The position numbers and the translations under genes are program-made. A stretch of DNA of 55,543 nucleotides from assembly GCF_020164475.1 (NCBI RefSeq), contig NZ_JAIQWX010000026.1, positions 1 through 55,543 on the forward strand. The letters are read 5' to 3'. The stretch comes from Pseudomonas sp. REP124 (GTDB lineage Bacteria; Pseudomonadota; Gammaproteobacteria; Pseudomonadales; Pseudomonadaceae). Shown one piece after another: positions 36,270 to 43,707 of the stretch; position 1 is the stretch's first letter, and every line of letters begins with the position of its first letter. The notes beneath the pieces were generated by a model. That model was not told the origin of the DNA and searched no databases. It worked only from the letters and a program-made list of their open reading frames with translations.

Positions 36270-37035
36270 CGATTTCGGCCTCAGTGCCTGTGAAAACGCG
36301 GTGATCCTGGGAGCCTTCCAGGCCGGGCTCATCAGCTCGGCCACCGCGATGGCCAACATGCCGGCCTTCGAGGCCGCCTGCGCACTGGCGCGGCATCCGT
36401 TGCTCGAAGGGCGCATCGGCCTGCATTTCAATCTGACTTACGGGCGGCCGTTGAGCCGACGCATCCTCAGTCGCCCGGCCTTCTGCAACAGCGCCGGCGA
36501 GTTCGATTTGAGCGTGCCACGAACCCGGCTGTGGCTCGGTCACCAGGATCGTCTGGCGGTCGAGCAGGAACTTCAGGCGCAATGGCAACGCTGTCTGGAC
36601 AACGGACTGCGCCCCAGCCATCTGGATTCGCATCAGCACGTGCACAACATCTGGCCGATCGGCGAGATCGTTGCGCGCTTCGCGGCTCGTCAGGGCGTTC
36701 CGGTAAGGCTGGCGCGCAACCTTGGGCAAAACCTCAGCCTGCCCAAGCGCCTGTTCAAGGAGCTGCTCAATCATCGGCTGAGCAGTCTGGCCGGGGCGAC
36801 TGCCGACTATGTCTGTACCCCGGTGGATCTGCGCAACGCCGCACCGCCCAGCGACGGTCTGCTGGAAATCGTCGCGCATCCCAATCAGCTTGGCGCCGAT
36901 TTCGGCGACGCCTATCTCGAGCCCGGGGAGTCGTTGAGCGCGCTGCTGGAGCAGCGATTGCCGGGTGTTCCCAGGGTCGCCTATGACGCGGTCCGTCGGG
37001 GTGTGGAACAACGCGCGGATACCGTCATGGAATAG
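36241..37035 (+). CDS. ChbG/YdjC-type carbohydrate deacetylase
   Basis: A 264-residue protein of the YdjC family. NADDFGLS (D10/D11), H62 in GLHFNLT and H131/H135 in LDSHQHVHN are the metal and catalytic residues. ChbG removes N-acetyl from chitooligosaccharides. Here a role in trimming acetyl groups of the exopolysaccharide or its turnover products is inferred from position. The ATG follows GGAGGG and overlaps the CelD-like gene by 29 bases. A strong terminator 25 bases after its stop marks the end of the long operon. Confidence 0.87.
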   Translation: MPRQVIVNADDFGLSACENAVILGAFQAGLISSATAMANMPAFEAACALARHPLLEGRIGLHFNLTYGRPLSRRILSRPAFCNSAGEFDLSVPRTRLWLGHQDRLAVEQELQAQWQRCLDNGLRPSHLDSHQHVHNIWPIGEIVARFAARQGVPVRLARNLGQNLSLPKRLFKELLNHRLSSLAGATADYVCTPVDLRNAAPPSDGLLEIVAHPNQLGADFGDAYLEPGESLSALLEQRLPGVPRVAYDAVRRGVEQRADTVME

Positions 37036-37059
37036 CCTTTCCACGGGGTTTTCCATCAG

Positions 37060-37098
37060 AAAAAAGCGCGCTTCGAGGCGATCGAAGCGCGGCTTTTT
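37060..37098 (+). terminator. rho-independent terminator closing the exopolysaccharide operon
   Basis: AAAAAGC GCGCTTCGA pairs with TCGAAGCGC G GCTTTTT across a 5-base loop; a single bulged G interrupts a 16-pair stem. A run of five T follows. A-tract and T-tract make it potentially bidirectional. Confidence 0.85.
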
Positions 37099-37110
37099 GA
37101 CGCCGGAAAA

Positions 37111-37132
37111 GTGTGTCAAGCATGTTACACAC
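37111..37132. promoter_or_regulatory. possible operator, GTGTGT...ACACAC inverted repeat
   Basis: GTGTGT at 37111-37116 and ACACAC at 37127-37132 form a dyad with a 10-base spacer (centre AGCATGTT), shortly before the copy-B acyltransferase and downstream of the operon terminator. It could be a regulator binding site in a promoter for that gene. No regulator family is assigned. Confidence 0.35.
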
Positions 37133-37238
37133 ATTGATACAAAACTAAGACAAGTGCCCGCTTTCTGCGGCGTCCAGCGTGATCTATACCCAACATACCT
37201 TCACCCACGCGCGGCCAATTCAGGCCAAGGAGGGCTCC

Positions 37239-37931
37239 ATGAGCCTGATCGACAAACTCGGCGAACGAATCAAACAAAAAGGCCTGAGCCGCACGTTCGG
37301 CACCTTGTGGAAACGCTATGTTTTTTTCCACTGGGAGTTGTTGTGGATGGAGCGCGATCTGGTGACCCCGGTGCCGCCGCACAAGCTGCGGCCCTACTCT
37401 GGCGTGCGGCAGGTGACCATCACCCCGCAGAACGCTACAGCCTTCGCCAAACACTTCGGCGACCGGGTACAGACCATGGCGGAGCTGGCGACCGAAGGTC
37501 ACACCGGTCACATGTACCTGGATGAAGAGGGACATGCGATAGCGTTCATCTGGGGCAGCGCGCGCGACTATCACGACCGCCACTATTACGGTTGCTGGTT
37601 CCCGGTCAAGGCCGGTGAGTTCTTCGAGTTTGGTGGCGAGATGACCCGCGCCTATTTCGGCAGCAGTCTGTCGGTGGACGTGCAGGTCGCCCTGTGGGAG
37701 GCGATGGCCGCACAGGGCTGCAACAAGGTGGTGGACGTCTGCGAAACTCACAACATCCCGGCCTTGAAGTTACACATCCGCATGGGTTACCACGAACAAG
37801 GTCGTGTCACTCACGTGTACGGCCTCTTCGGCCGCTGGCGCTTCTTCCGGGAAACCCGCTACAGCGGCTCACGCCTGGACCCGCTGCGCAAACCGGGACG
37901 GCCAGTGGTCACCGCAGCGGCACCTACCTGA
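37239..37931 (+). CDS. GNAT-like acyltransferase, copy B
   Basis: A 230-residue paralogue of copy A (34361-35050): shared blocks include MERDLVTPVP, HFGDRVQTMAELA, FIWG, DYHDRHYYGCWFPVK, GEFFEFGGE and LFGRWRF.RETRY.GSRLD. The ATG follows AAGGAGGG. Unlike copy A it stands after the operon terminator with its own 140-base leader, so it can be expressed separately. The strong conservation of both copies suggests both work, perhaps on different acceptor positions. The C-terminal tail (after RPVVTAAAPT) differs from copy A. Confidence 0.8.
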   Translation: MSLIDKLGERIKQKGLSRTFGTLWKRYVFFHWELLWMERDLVTPVPPHKLRPYSGVRQVTITPQNATAFAKHFGDRVQTMAELATEGHTGHMYLDEEGHAIAFIWGSARDYHDRHYYGCWFPVKAGEFFEFGGEMTRAYFGSSLSVDVQVALWEAMAAQGCNKVVDVCETHNIPALKLHIRMGYHEQGRVTHVYGLFGRWRFFRETRYSGSRLDPLRKPGRPVVTAAAPT

Positions 37932-37995
37932 CTGGCACCGGGCTGTCTGCAGACACTCAGACAGCCCGCGTCATCGTTGGCCTCCATTCGCCCCC

Positions 37996-38087
37996 TGTAG
38001 GAGCGAGGCTTGCCCGCGAAGACGTCAGGTCTGGCGACATTGATGTTGGATGTGCCGGCCTCTTCGCGGGCAAGCCTCGCTCCTACA
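37996..38087. repeat. convergent REP pair with 27-base perfect arms
   Basis: TGTAGGAGCGAGGCTTGC... at 37996-38022 is the exact reverse complement of 38061-38087. It lies between the convergent copy-B acyltransferase and methyltransferase genes and can serve as a shared 3' hairpin. Confidence 0.88.
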
Positions 38088-38155
38088 AGGTTTAGCGGCG
38101 ATCAAAAGATCCTGGAACACCTCCCACAGGGTTTTGGGTGGGTCACAGATGGCTG

Positions 38156-38959
38156 TCAACGCACAGCCACCAAGGTAAAACACATCGGCAACTGCGCCTC
38201 CCGCTGTTCATAGCGGTCGTACAGTTCTTCGCGGTTTGAGTGCGGGTATTCCTGGTAATGGCGGATGTTCAGCCCCGCCGCGATGGCGCCGCCGAAGAGA
38301 TCTCCAAGGGTGTGGACGAACCAGTACGACGCTGCGGCCTGCTGTTCGACCTTGCCTTCATAGACGATGGGCTCGGTCTGCACAAAGGGCTCGCGGCGGA
38401 AGTAGGAGGTGGCCAGGGCGAAGGGGTCGGCGGCTTCGGGGTCGAACATCTCCAGGAAGGGATGGGTTTCGTACATCACCAGTGCTCCTCCCGGCTTCAG
38501 CACACTCGCCACATGGCGGAAGAACTCGGCAATGTCCGGCATCCAGCCCAAGACGCCAATGGTGATCAACGCCACATCGAAACGCCCCTGCAAGGCGGGC
38601 GGTAAATGATGGATATCGGTCTCGATGAATTCAGGCTGATGAGGTGAGCGCGTGGCCAGTTCCCGCGCCTGGTCGAGAAACGCCGCGGACTGGTCGACGC
38701 CGACCACATGCCGCGCGCCCAAGGCAAACAGGGAAAGGCTTTCCCGGCCATTGTTGCAGCCCAGTTGCACCACTTCCTTGCCGTCCACGCCGACCTTATT
38801 CAGAACCTTGGTCAAGGTGTCATCAAGACAGGAAAAGTCCCGCTGGGCCACAGCGTTCAGCAGAACCGGCCAATCAGGATTGTCTTTGTGGTGGCGAGCG
38901 GAGTCGTTCCAGGCATCGCGGTTGCTGGCGATGGCCTGTTCTTTAGTCGGCATTTCCAT
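38156..38959 (-). CDS. class I SAM-dependent methyltransferase
   Basis: About 267 residues with a class I methyltransferase Rossmann fold: motif I is VVQLGCNNGRES, then VVGVDQSAAFLDQAREL, DVALITIGVLGWMPD and LKPGGALVMYETHP. The N-terminal region (SNRDAWNDSARHHK) is typical of a subgroup of pseudomonad methyltransferases with unknown substrate. The start is uncertain: ATG codons lie at 38971, 38959 and 38953; 38959 has a GGAA sequence upstream. It stands alone and I see no link to its neighbours. Confidence 0.85.
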   Translation of the reverse strand: MEMPTKEQAIASNRDAWNDSARHHKDNPDWPVLLNAVAQRDFSCLDDTLTKVLNKVGVDGKEVVQLGCNNGRESLSLFALGARHVVGVDQSAAFLDQARELATRSPHQPEFIETDIHHLPPALQGRFDVALITIGVLGWMPDIAEFFRHVASVLKPGGALVMYETHPFLEMFDPEAADPFALATSYFRREPFVQTEPIVYEGKVEQQAAASYWFVHTLGDLFGGAIAAGLNIRHYQEYPHSNREELYDRYEQREAQLPMCFTLVAVR

Positions 38960-38991
38960 TGCACGTTCCATCTGCGGTTTGAAACGACTGA

Positions 38992-39013
38992 CTGTAGCAG
39001 CTGGCTGCTACAG
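38992..39013. repeat. perfect short palindrome CTGTAGCAG...CTGCTACAG
   Basis: Nine-base perfect arms around CTGG, upstream of the small secreted protein at 39089 and of the leftward methyltransferase. A short form of the tgtagcagct hairpin at 16763-16879. A TATAGT near 39036 could be the -10 of a promoter for the rightward gene. Confidence 0.6.
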
Positions 39014-39088
39014 GTCGAGGTCAGCCAAGGCGCGCTATAGTTAATCACCTTGGGGATACGCGCGAAAACCGATGCCGCAGGTGCTGCC

Positions 39089-39472
39089 ATGAACACGATC
39101 AAACAATCGCTGATGCTTGCCCTTTGCCTGACCGCCGCCACCTGGGCACAGGCCGACGACAGCCTGATGCAAACCGAGCAATCAAGCAGTGAATTCAACT
39201 ATTACGGGGCCGACCAGCCTTTTGCCCACCCTGCCCCGCCTTCGCTGAGCACCATACCGCCGGGCGCGTACATTCCGACTTCGCCCCAGACGTTCACGCC
39301 GGTGTCCAGCGAGCACGTGTTTTCCGACTCCCAACTGCCCACGGTGGCCGATGCCACCGTACGCGTTTTCATCCGCACCTATGACGAAGAGCGCGGTGTC
39401 TACGTGAACCAGGAAGTCGAAAACCCGGCCTGCACGCTGTCTTGCCTCAGAGGAAAGATCCCCACGTTGTGA
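39089..39472 (+). CDS. small secreted protein of unknown function (127 residues)
   Basis: A Sec signal peptide (MNTIKQSLMLALCLTAATWAQA) precedes a mature part of about 105 residues that begins DDSLMQTEQSSSEF. The middle is proline rich (HPAPPSLSTIPPGAYIPTSPQTFTP), followed by VRVFIRTYDEERGVYVNQE and two cysteines (CTLSC) near the end that could form a disulfide. No known family is recognised. It is convergent with the sigma-54 regulator gene, so it is not part of that operon; its periplasmic location and neighbourhood make an envelope role conceivable, but nothing more can be said. Confidence 0.65.
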   Translation: MNTIKQSLMLALCLTAATWAQADDSLMQTEQSSSEFNYYGADQPFAHPAPPSLSTIPPGAYIPTSPQTFTPVSSEHVFSDSQLPTVADATVRVFIRTYDEERGVYVNQEVENPACTLSCLRGKIPTL

Positions 39473-39476
39473 GGGC

Positions 39477-39491
39477 GGCTGCGCCGCAGCC
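39477..39491. terminator. possible hairpin between convergent genes
   Basis: GGCTGCGCCGCAGCC forms a perfect seven-pair dyad just after the stop of the small secreted protein and before the end of the regulator gene. No clear T-run follows in either direction, so termination is only suggested. Confidence 0.35.
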
Positions 39492-39543
39492 TCAGGCTAC
39501 AAGCTTTAAGCCGCAAGCTCGAAGCTGCCAGCTCCGCTGGCCC

Positions 39544-40974
39544 CTACCACTGCCTCTTGTCCGGCCGCGCCAGCCCGAGTTTCTCGATCCGGTAGCGCAG
39601 CATGTCGCGGCTAAGACCCAGCAGCCGCGCGGACTTGGTGACGTTCCAGTCGGTCTTGTCGAGCATCTTGCGCACCATGTCGCGCTCGACTTCCGGCAGG
39701 TTCATCGACTCGGTGCCGTTGTAGGCCGGGCGTGGCTCTGCAGCGGGCACTTCATGCTGGAACATCGGCGGCTCGTCCACCAGGCTCATGCACACGTTCA
39801 GTTGATGGGCCGCGATCACATCGCTCTGCGCCAGCAATACGGTCTGCTCGAGCATGTTGCGCAACTCGCGCACGTTGCCGGGCCAGCTGTAGTTGAGCAG
39901 CAACTCCTCGGCCTGCTCGCTGAAACGCAGGTTCGGTTTGCCATAACGTTTGCCGTGGGCCGCGAGGAAGTGTCGGGCCAGCAACAGCACGTCTTCGCCA
40001 CGGGCGTACAGGCGCGGCACCTTGATCGAAATGATGCGCAGGCGGAAGAACAGGTCGCGGCGGAACTTGCCTTGCAACACCATCTGCTCAAGGTTGCAGT
40101 TGGTGGCGCTGATCACCCGCAGGTCGACCTTGCGCTCCTTGACCGAACCGACCCGGCGAATGCTGCGGTCTTCCAGCAGCTTCAGCAGCTTGGCCTGAAG
40201 CAGCAGGTCCATCTCGCCCACTTCGTCGAGAAACAGCGTGCCGCCATCGGCCGCTTCCACCAGGCCCAGGCGACGCTCCTTGGCATCGGTGAACGCGCCC
40301 TTCTCGTGACCGAACAGCTCGGCCTCCACCAGATTGGGCGGAATCGAGGCGCAGTTGAATTCAATGAACGGACCCTTGGCGCGCGGACCGTCGAAATGCA
40401 GGGCGCGGGCCACCAGTTCCTTGCCGGTGCCGGTTTCGCCTTCGACCAGCACGGGAGGCAGATCGGTGTTGGCCATGCGGCGCTCGGCATCGAGCAACTG
40501 AGTGATGGTGCTCTTGAGGTAAACCATCGGTGCCGAATCGCCGATCAGCGCCTGGACCCCGGACTTCTGCGCCTCGCGTTCCTGATAGAACGACAGCGTG
40601 CGCTCCATCCGGTCGGTGGCCAGGGCCTTGTCCAGCAGCACCTTGAGCTCCGGCAACGCCACCGGCTTGGTCACGTAGTGGAAGGCCCCTTCCTTCATCG
40701 CCACCACGGCGTCTTCGACGTTGCCGTAGCCGGTCATCATGATCACCTTCAGATCCGGCGCGCTGACGCGCAGCTTCTGGATCAGGTCGTGACCACTCAT
40801 GCCCGGCAACGAGTTGTCGGTCAGCACCACATCGGGAACGAAAGTCTTCAATTGCTCCAGTGCGTTTTCCGCCGAGTGGCAGACCGTCACCTCGAAGTCC
40901 TTGCGCTCCAGGTAAGTCTGAATATTCTCGGCAAGGAGTTCATCATCCTCGACCAGCAGTATGCTGTGTTCCAT
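39544..40974 (-). CDS. mnxR: sigma-54-dependent response regulator, MnxR-like
   Basis: A 476-residue NtrC-family regulator. Receiver domain 1-120 with phosphoacceptor D53 (LTDNSLPG) and K103; AAA+ domain with Walker A GETGTGKE (179-186), the sigma-54 contact loop GAFTDA (226-231, a variant of GAFTGA) and Walker B GTLFLDE; C-terminal Fis-type helix-turn-helix ([20 protein letters not shown]). The start overlaps the upstream histidine kinase gene by 32 bases. With two similar kinases and a multicopper oxidase beside it, the set resembles MnxR/MnxS1/MnxS2 and McoA of P. putida GB-1, which control or carry out Mn(II) oxidation. The symbol rests on that resemblance, not on a search. Confidence 0.82.
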   Translation of the reverse strand: MEHSILLVEDDELLAENIQTYLERKDFEVTVCHSAENALEQLKTFVPDVVLTDNSLPGMSGHDLIQKLRVSAPDLKVIMMTGYGNVEDAVVAMKEGAFHYVTKPVALPELKVLLDKALATDRMERTLSFYQEREAQKSGVQALIGDSAPMVYLKSTITQLLDAERRMANTDLPPVLVEGETGTGKELVARALHFDGPRAKGPFIEFNCASIPPNLVEAELFGHEKGAFTDAKERRLGLVEAADGGTLFLDEVGEMDLLLQAKLLKLLEDRSIRRVGSVKERKVDLRVISATNCNLEQMVLQGKFRRDLFFRLRIISIKVPRLYARGEDVLLLARHFLAAHGKRYGKPNLRFSEQAEELLLNYSWPGNVRELRNMLEQTVLLAQSDVIAAHQLNVCMSLVDEPPMFQHEVPAAEPRPAYNGTESMNLPEVERDMVRKMLDKTDWNVTKSARLLGLSRDMLRYRIEKLGLARPDKRQW

Positions 40975-42439
40975 ATTCCCCTCCCGTTGCCACTTTAAAA
41001 TTCAAACAAACGCGAGTTCCTTCCCGCTCCTGGCTGGTCAGTTCGACCGAGCCTTCGAAACGCTCCATTATCCGTTTGACCAGAGCCAGACCTACGCCCA
41101 GCCCTCCTTGTTTGGTGGTGAAGAACGGCTTGAAGACCATTTGTTGCTGCTGCTTGGTCATGCCCTTGCCGGTGTCATTGAGAATCATGCTCACCCGATC
41201 TGGCGCAGGCGTTTCAATCTCGATACTCAATACGCCTCCCGTGGGCATCGCCTCCAGCGAATTAGCAAACAGGCTATTGAGTATTTGCGTCAGCAGCACC
41301 TTTTGGCTGACGACCGGCGGTACGCTTTTGGGAGTGAAACGCACTTGCACATCGGAGCGCTTGATCAGCGCCTCGAACGCTCCCAGGGTGTCTTCGATGG
41401 CTAACACCAGATCCACCTCATCGACGTCGTCATTGACCGGTCGCAACGACACAAGCAATTCCCGTACCCAACGCGACATGCGGTCAACCTGACCGATGAT
41501 GTCGCCAAGATTTTTCTGCGCGTGCTGGCTGGCGATTTCCTGGGCCAATTCGGCGCTGGTTCGGATATTGGCCAGCGGATTGCGCAGGCTGTGGGCGACC
41601 GCCGAAGACATCTCGCCCAAGGCGACAAAGGTTTCGTTGGCCACCAGTTGCTTTTGCTGACTGTGCAGCAGCAACGCGGCGCGACGCACGATCCAGAACA
41701 GTCCCAGATAAATCGCCGCCCCGCCCAGCAGGGTCGCCAGCCAGATCGCCTTGAACCCGCGCTGGATGCGCGCCACCAGATCCGCCGGCTCCTTGTAGAT
41801 TTCCACCATGGCGACCACTTTGCTTCTGTCGGCGTTGAACATCGGGATGTAGTTCTCGATGAACAGGTATTGAGGTTCATGCATCAGACGCTGTTCGGGA
41901 CGCTCCTCATCGATTTCGTGATAGCTGGTGGACACGGCCTCCTTCATTTCGAAGGACTCGTCCAGTTCGTCGTCATCGTGGATGCGCACGCCGATCAGCT
42001 CGGGGTTGGTCGACCAGACCACCGTGCGATCCAGGGCATAGACGTTGGCCAGCAGCAGGTCCGGCAGGTGTTCCACATGATCGAGAAACTCGATGCGCGC
42101 ATTGGCCCGTGCACCGGGTTCGACATCCGGGTAGTCGTTGTCCATTCGGGGATCGAGCATCTCCCCCATGGTTCGGGACGGGGTGATCTCGGCGTGGCGG
42201 ATTTCCGCATCGCCGATGGCCTGGATGAATTGCGCGGTCAACATCGAATCACGCTCGATACTCTCTTCCACCACGAAACGCGTGGAAATGTACCCCAGCC
42301 CCAACGCCACGGCGGCGATGATGAAAAAGCTTGCCAACGAGAACCAGCGCACCAGATTGAACGGCGGTCGCCAGCCCTTGATCTGCTCTGCTGCCGGTGT
42401 TTCCGACGCAGGTATTTTTTGTTCTTCCAGTGTCTGCAT
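40943..42439 (-). CDS. sensor histidine kinase, MnxS-like (copy 1)
   Basis: A 498-residue membrane kinase: one transmembrane helix (FFIIAAVALGLGYI), a periplasmic sensor of about 190 residues (RFVVEES...AMVEIYKEPADL), a second helix (ATLLGGAAIYLGLFWIV), a dimerisation/phosphoacceptor domain with GEMSSAVAHSLRNPLA, and an HATPase with NSLEAM, NDTGKGM and GGLGVGLALV. The second kinase at 46733-48181 is clearly homologous over its whole length, including the sensor. It precedes and overlaps the regulator gene, so the two form one signalling pair. Start ATG at 42439; a TTG at 42466 is less likely. By analogy it would be an MnxS-type sensor; the ligand is unknown. Confidence 0.85.
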   Translation of the reverse strand: MQTLEEQKIPASETPAAEQIKGWRPPFNLVRWFSLASFFIIAAVALGLGYISTRFVVEESIERDSMLTAQFIQAIGDAEIRHAEITPSRTMGEMLDPRMDNDYPDVEPGARANARIEFLDHVEHLPDLLLANVYALDRTVVWSTNPELIGVRIHDDDELDESFEMKEAVSTSYHEIDEERPEQRLMHEPQYLFIENYIPMFNADRSKVVAMVEIYKEPADLVARIQRGFKAIWLATLLGGAAIYLGLFWIVRRAALLLHSQQKQLVANETFVALGEMSSAVAHSLRNPLANIRTSAELAQEIASQHAQKNLGDIIGQVDRMSRWVRELLVSLRPVNDDVDEVDLVLAIEDTLGAFEALIKRSDVQVRFTPKSVPPVVSQKVLLTQILNSLFANSLEAMPTGGVLSIEIETPAPDRVSMILNDTGKGMTKQQQQMVFKPFFTTKQGGLGVGLALVKRIMERFEGSVELTSQEREGTRVCLNFKVATGGEYGTQHTAGRG

Positions 42440-42541
42440 GGAACTGTCCTGGTCGCGGTTCAACAAGCCTTTTCAGCGGTGTTTCGCCTCAGTGTAGGTG
42501 GCATTGACCAACACGGGCGGCGCAATGAAAGTATTTAGCCA

Positions 42542-43678
42542 CTATTGCATCTGCGTCGGTCCCTGAGCGCTGCCGGGCGCTGCGACGGCGTGGTGGTGCT
42601 CGGGCTCTTCATTCTCGGCAGTCAATGCATTTTTCGCTGGATGCTGCCGCTCGGTTTCCTCCTGGAGGAACTCGATGATCGATTGCGCGGACTTCTCATC
42701 CAGGCGCAGGTTGGGCATCGGAATCCTGTTGTAGCGTTCGAACAGCTCCATTGCGATCGGGTCCTTTTCCGCCAACACGCGATCCGGTTCGCGGATCCAG
42801 CGGTTGAGCCAGGCCGGATCACGCTGCAGGGTCACGCCGATCAGGTCCGGACCGATGCTGCGCATGCCGATGCCCTGCCCATCCGTTGGCCCGAGGCTGT
42901 GGCACGAGGCGCAACGGGTGCGGAACAGCTCCTCGCCATTGCTCGGCGGGCGGATCTCCGGAGCATCGGCATAACTTTCGCCAACACTCTGCTGTTTCCA
43001 GTTATGCAAGGTATTGGCCAACTGATCGGCCAGGATCCACGGGTTCTCGAACGGCGAGGCTTTCATCCAGCGACCGGTCTGCTGGTTGCCGACGATCAGG
43101 CTCAGGTTGTGGTCCTTGCTGCGGCCGTTGTCGACGCCTTCGATGAACAGGCCAAGCTTCTTGCGCAGTTCCGTGACGTCGGCGAACTCGCCGGTGAGGA
43201 ACAGCCAGCCCGGGCCGACCTGGAAGCGTTGTGAATAGACCTTGAGCACCTCGTGGGTATCGCTCAGTGGATCGATGCTGATGGAGTAGAAAAAGATGTC
43301 CTTGCCGACCCGGTCGCCGAGCAGCTTCTGCACCTGGCGCAGCCGCGCGGTTTCCAGCGGGCAGGAGTCGCTGCAGGAGGTGAAGATGAAGTTGATCACC
43401 ACCACCTTGTCTTTGATCAGGTCATCGAAAAAATGCACCTGCCGACCGTTCTGATCCGTCAGCAAGGTGTTGGGGAAATAGTCGCCACCCCAGGGGGTGG
43501 CGGATTCGCTGGTTTCGGTTTTTTCCGCCGTTACGGTGGCAATGGCCTCGGCGGATGCGGGAGCGGGTGTCGACGGCACCGGGTTGGCGATCAGCAGCCG
43601 GCTGGCCAGCAAACCGGTGACCAACACCAGAATCAGGTGCATGCCCAGGGCGCGTGTGCGTGGCGTATGCATCTTCAT
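42542..43678 (-). CDS. SCO1/SenC-cytochrome c fusion protein
   Basis: A 378-residue exported protein. A signal/anchor helix (LGMHLILVLVTGLLA) is followed by a SCO domain (about 60-225) with copper ligands C102 and C106 in TSCSDSCP and H190 in KDHNLSL. A C-terminal cytochrome c domain (about 245-345) has heme motif CASCH (256-260) and likely axial M321 in IPMPNL. A His/Pro-rich tail ends the protein. SCO proteins deliver copper, or act as thiol reductants, for copper enzymes. Its position 29 bases after the multicopper oxidase gene suggests it loads copper into that oxidase or carries its electrons. The fusion is seen in other copper-related loci but is still notable. Confidence 0.87.
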   Translation of the reverse strand: MKMHTPRTRALGMHLILVLVTGLLASRLLIANPVPSTPAPASAEAIATVTAEKTETSESATPWGGDYFPNTLLTDQNGRQVHFFDDLIKDKVVVINFIFTSCSDSCPLETARLRQVQKLLGDRVGKDIFFYSISIDPLSDTHEVLKVYSQRFQVGPGWLFLTGEFADVTELRKKLGLFIEGVDNGRSKDHNLSLIVGNQQTGRWMKASPFENPWILADQLANTLHNWKQQSVGESYADAPEIRPPSNGEELFRTRCASCHSLGPTDGQGIGMRSIGPDLIGVTLQRDPAWLNRWIREPDRVLAEKDPIAMELFERYNRIPMPNLRLDEKSAQSIIEFLQEETERQHPAKNALTAENEEPEHHHAVAAPGSAQGPTQMQ

Positions 43679-43707
43679 GTCGACACCCTCCCGTTTTTTT
43701 TCTTGTT

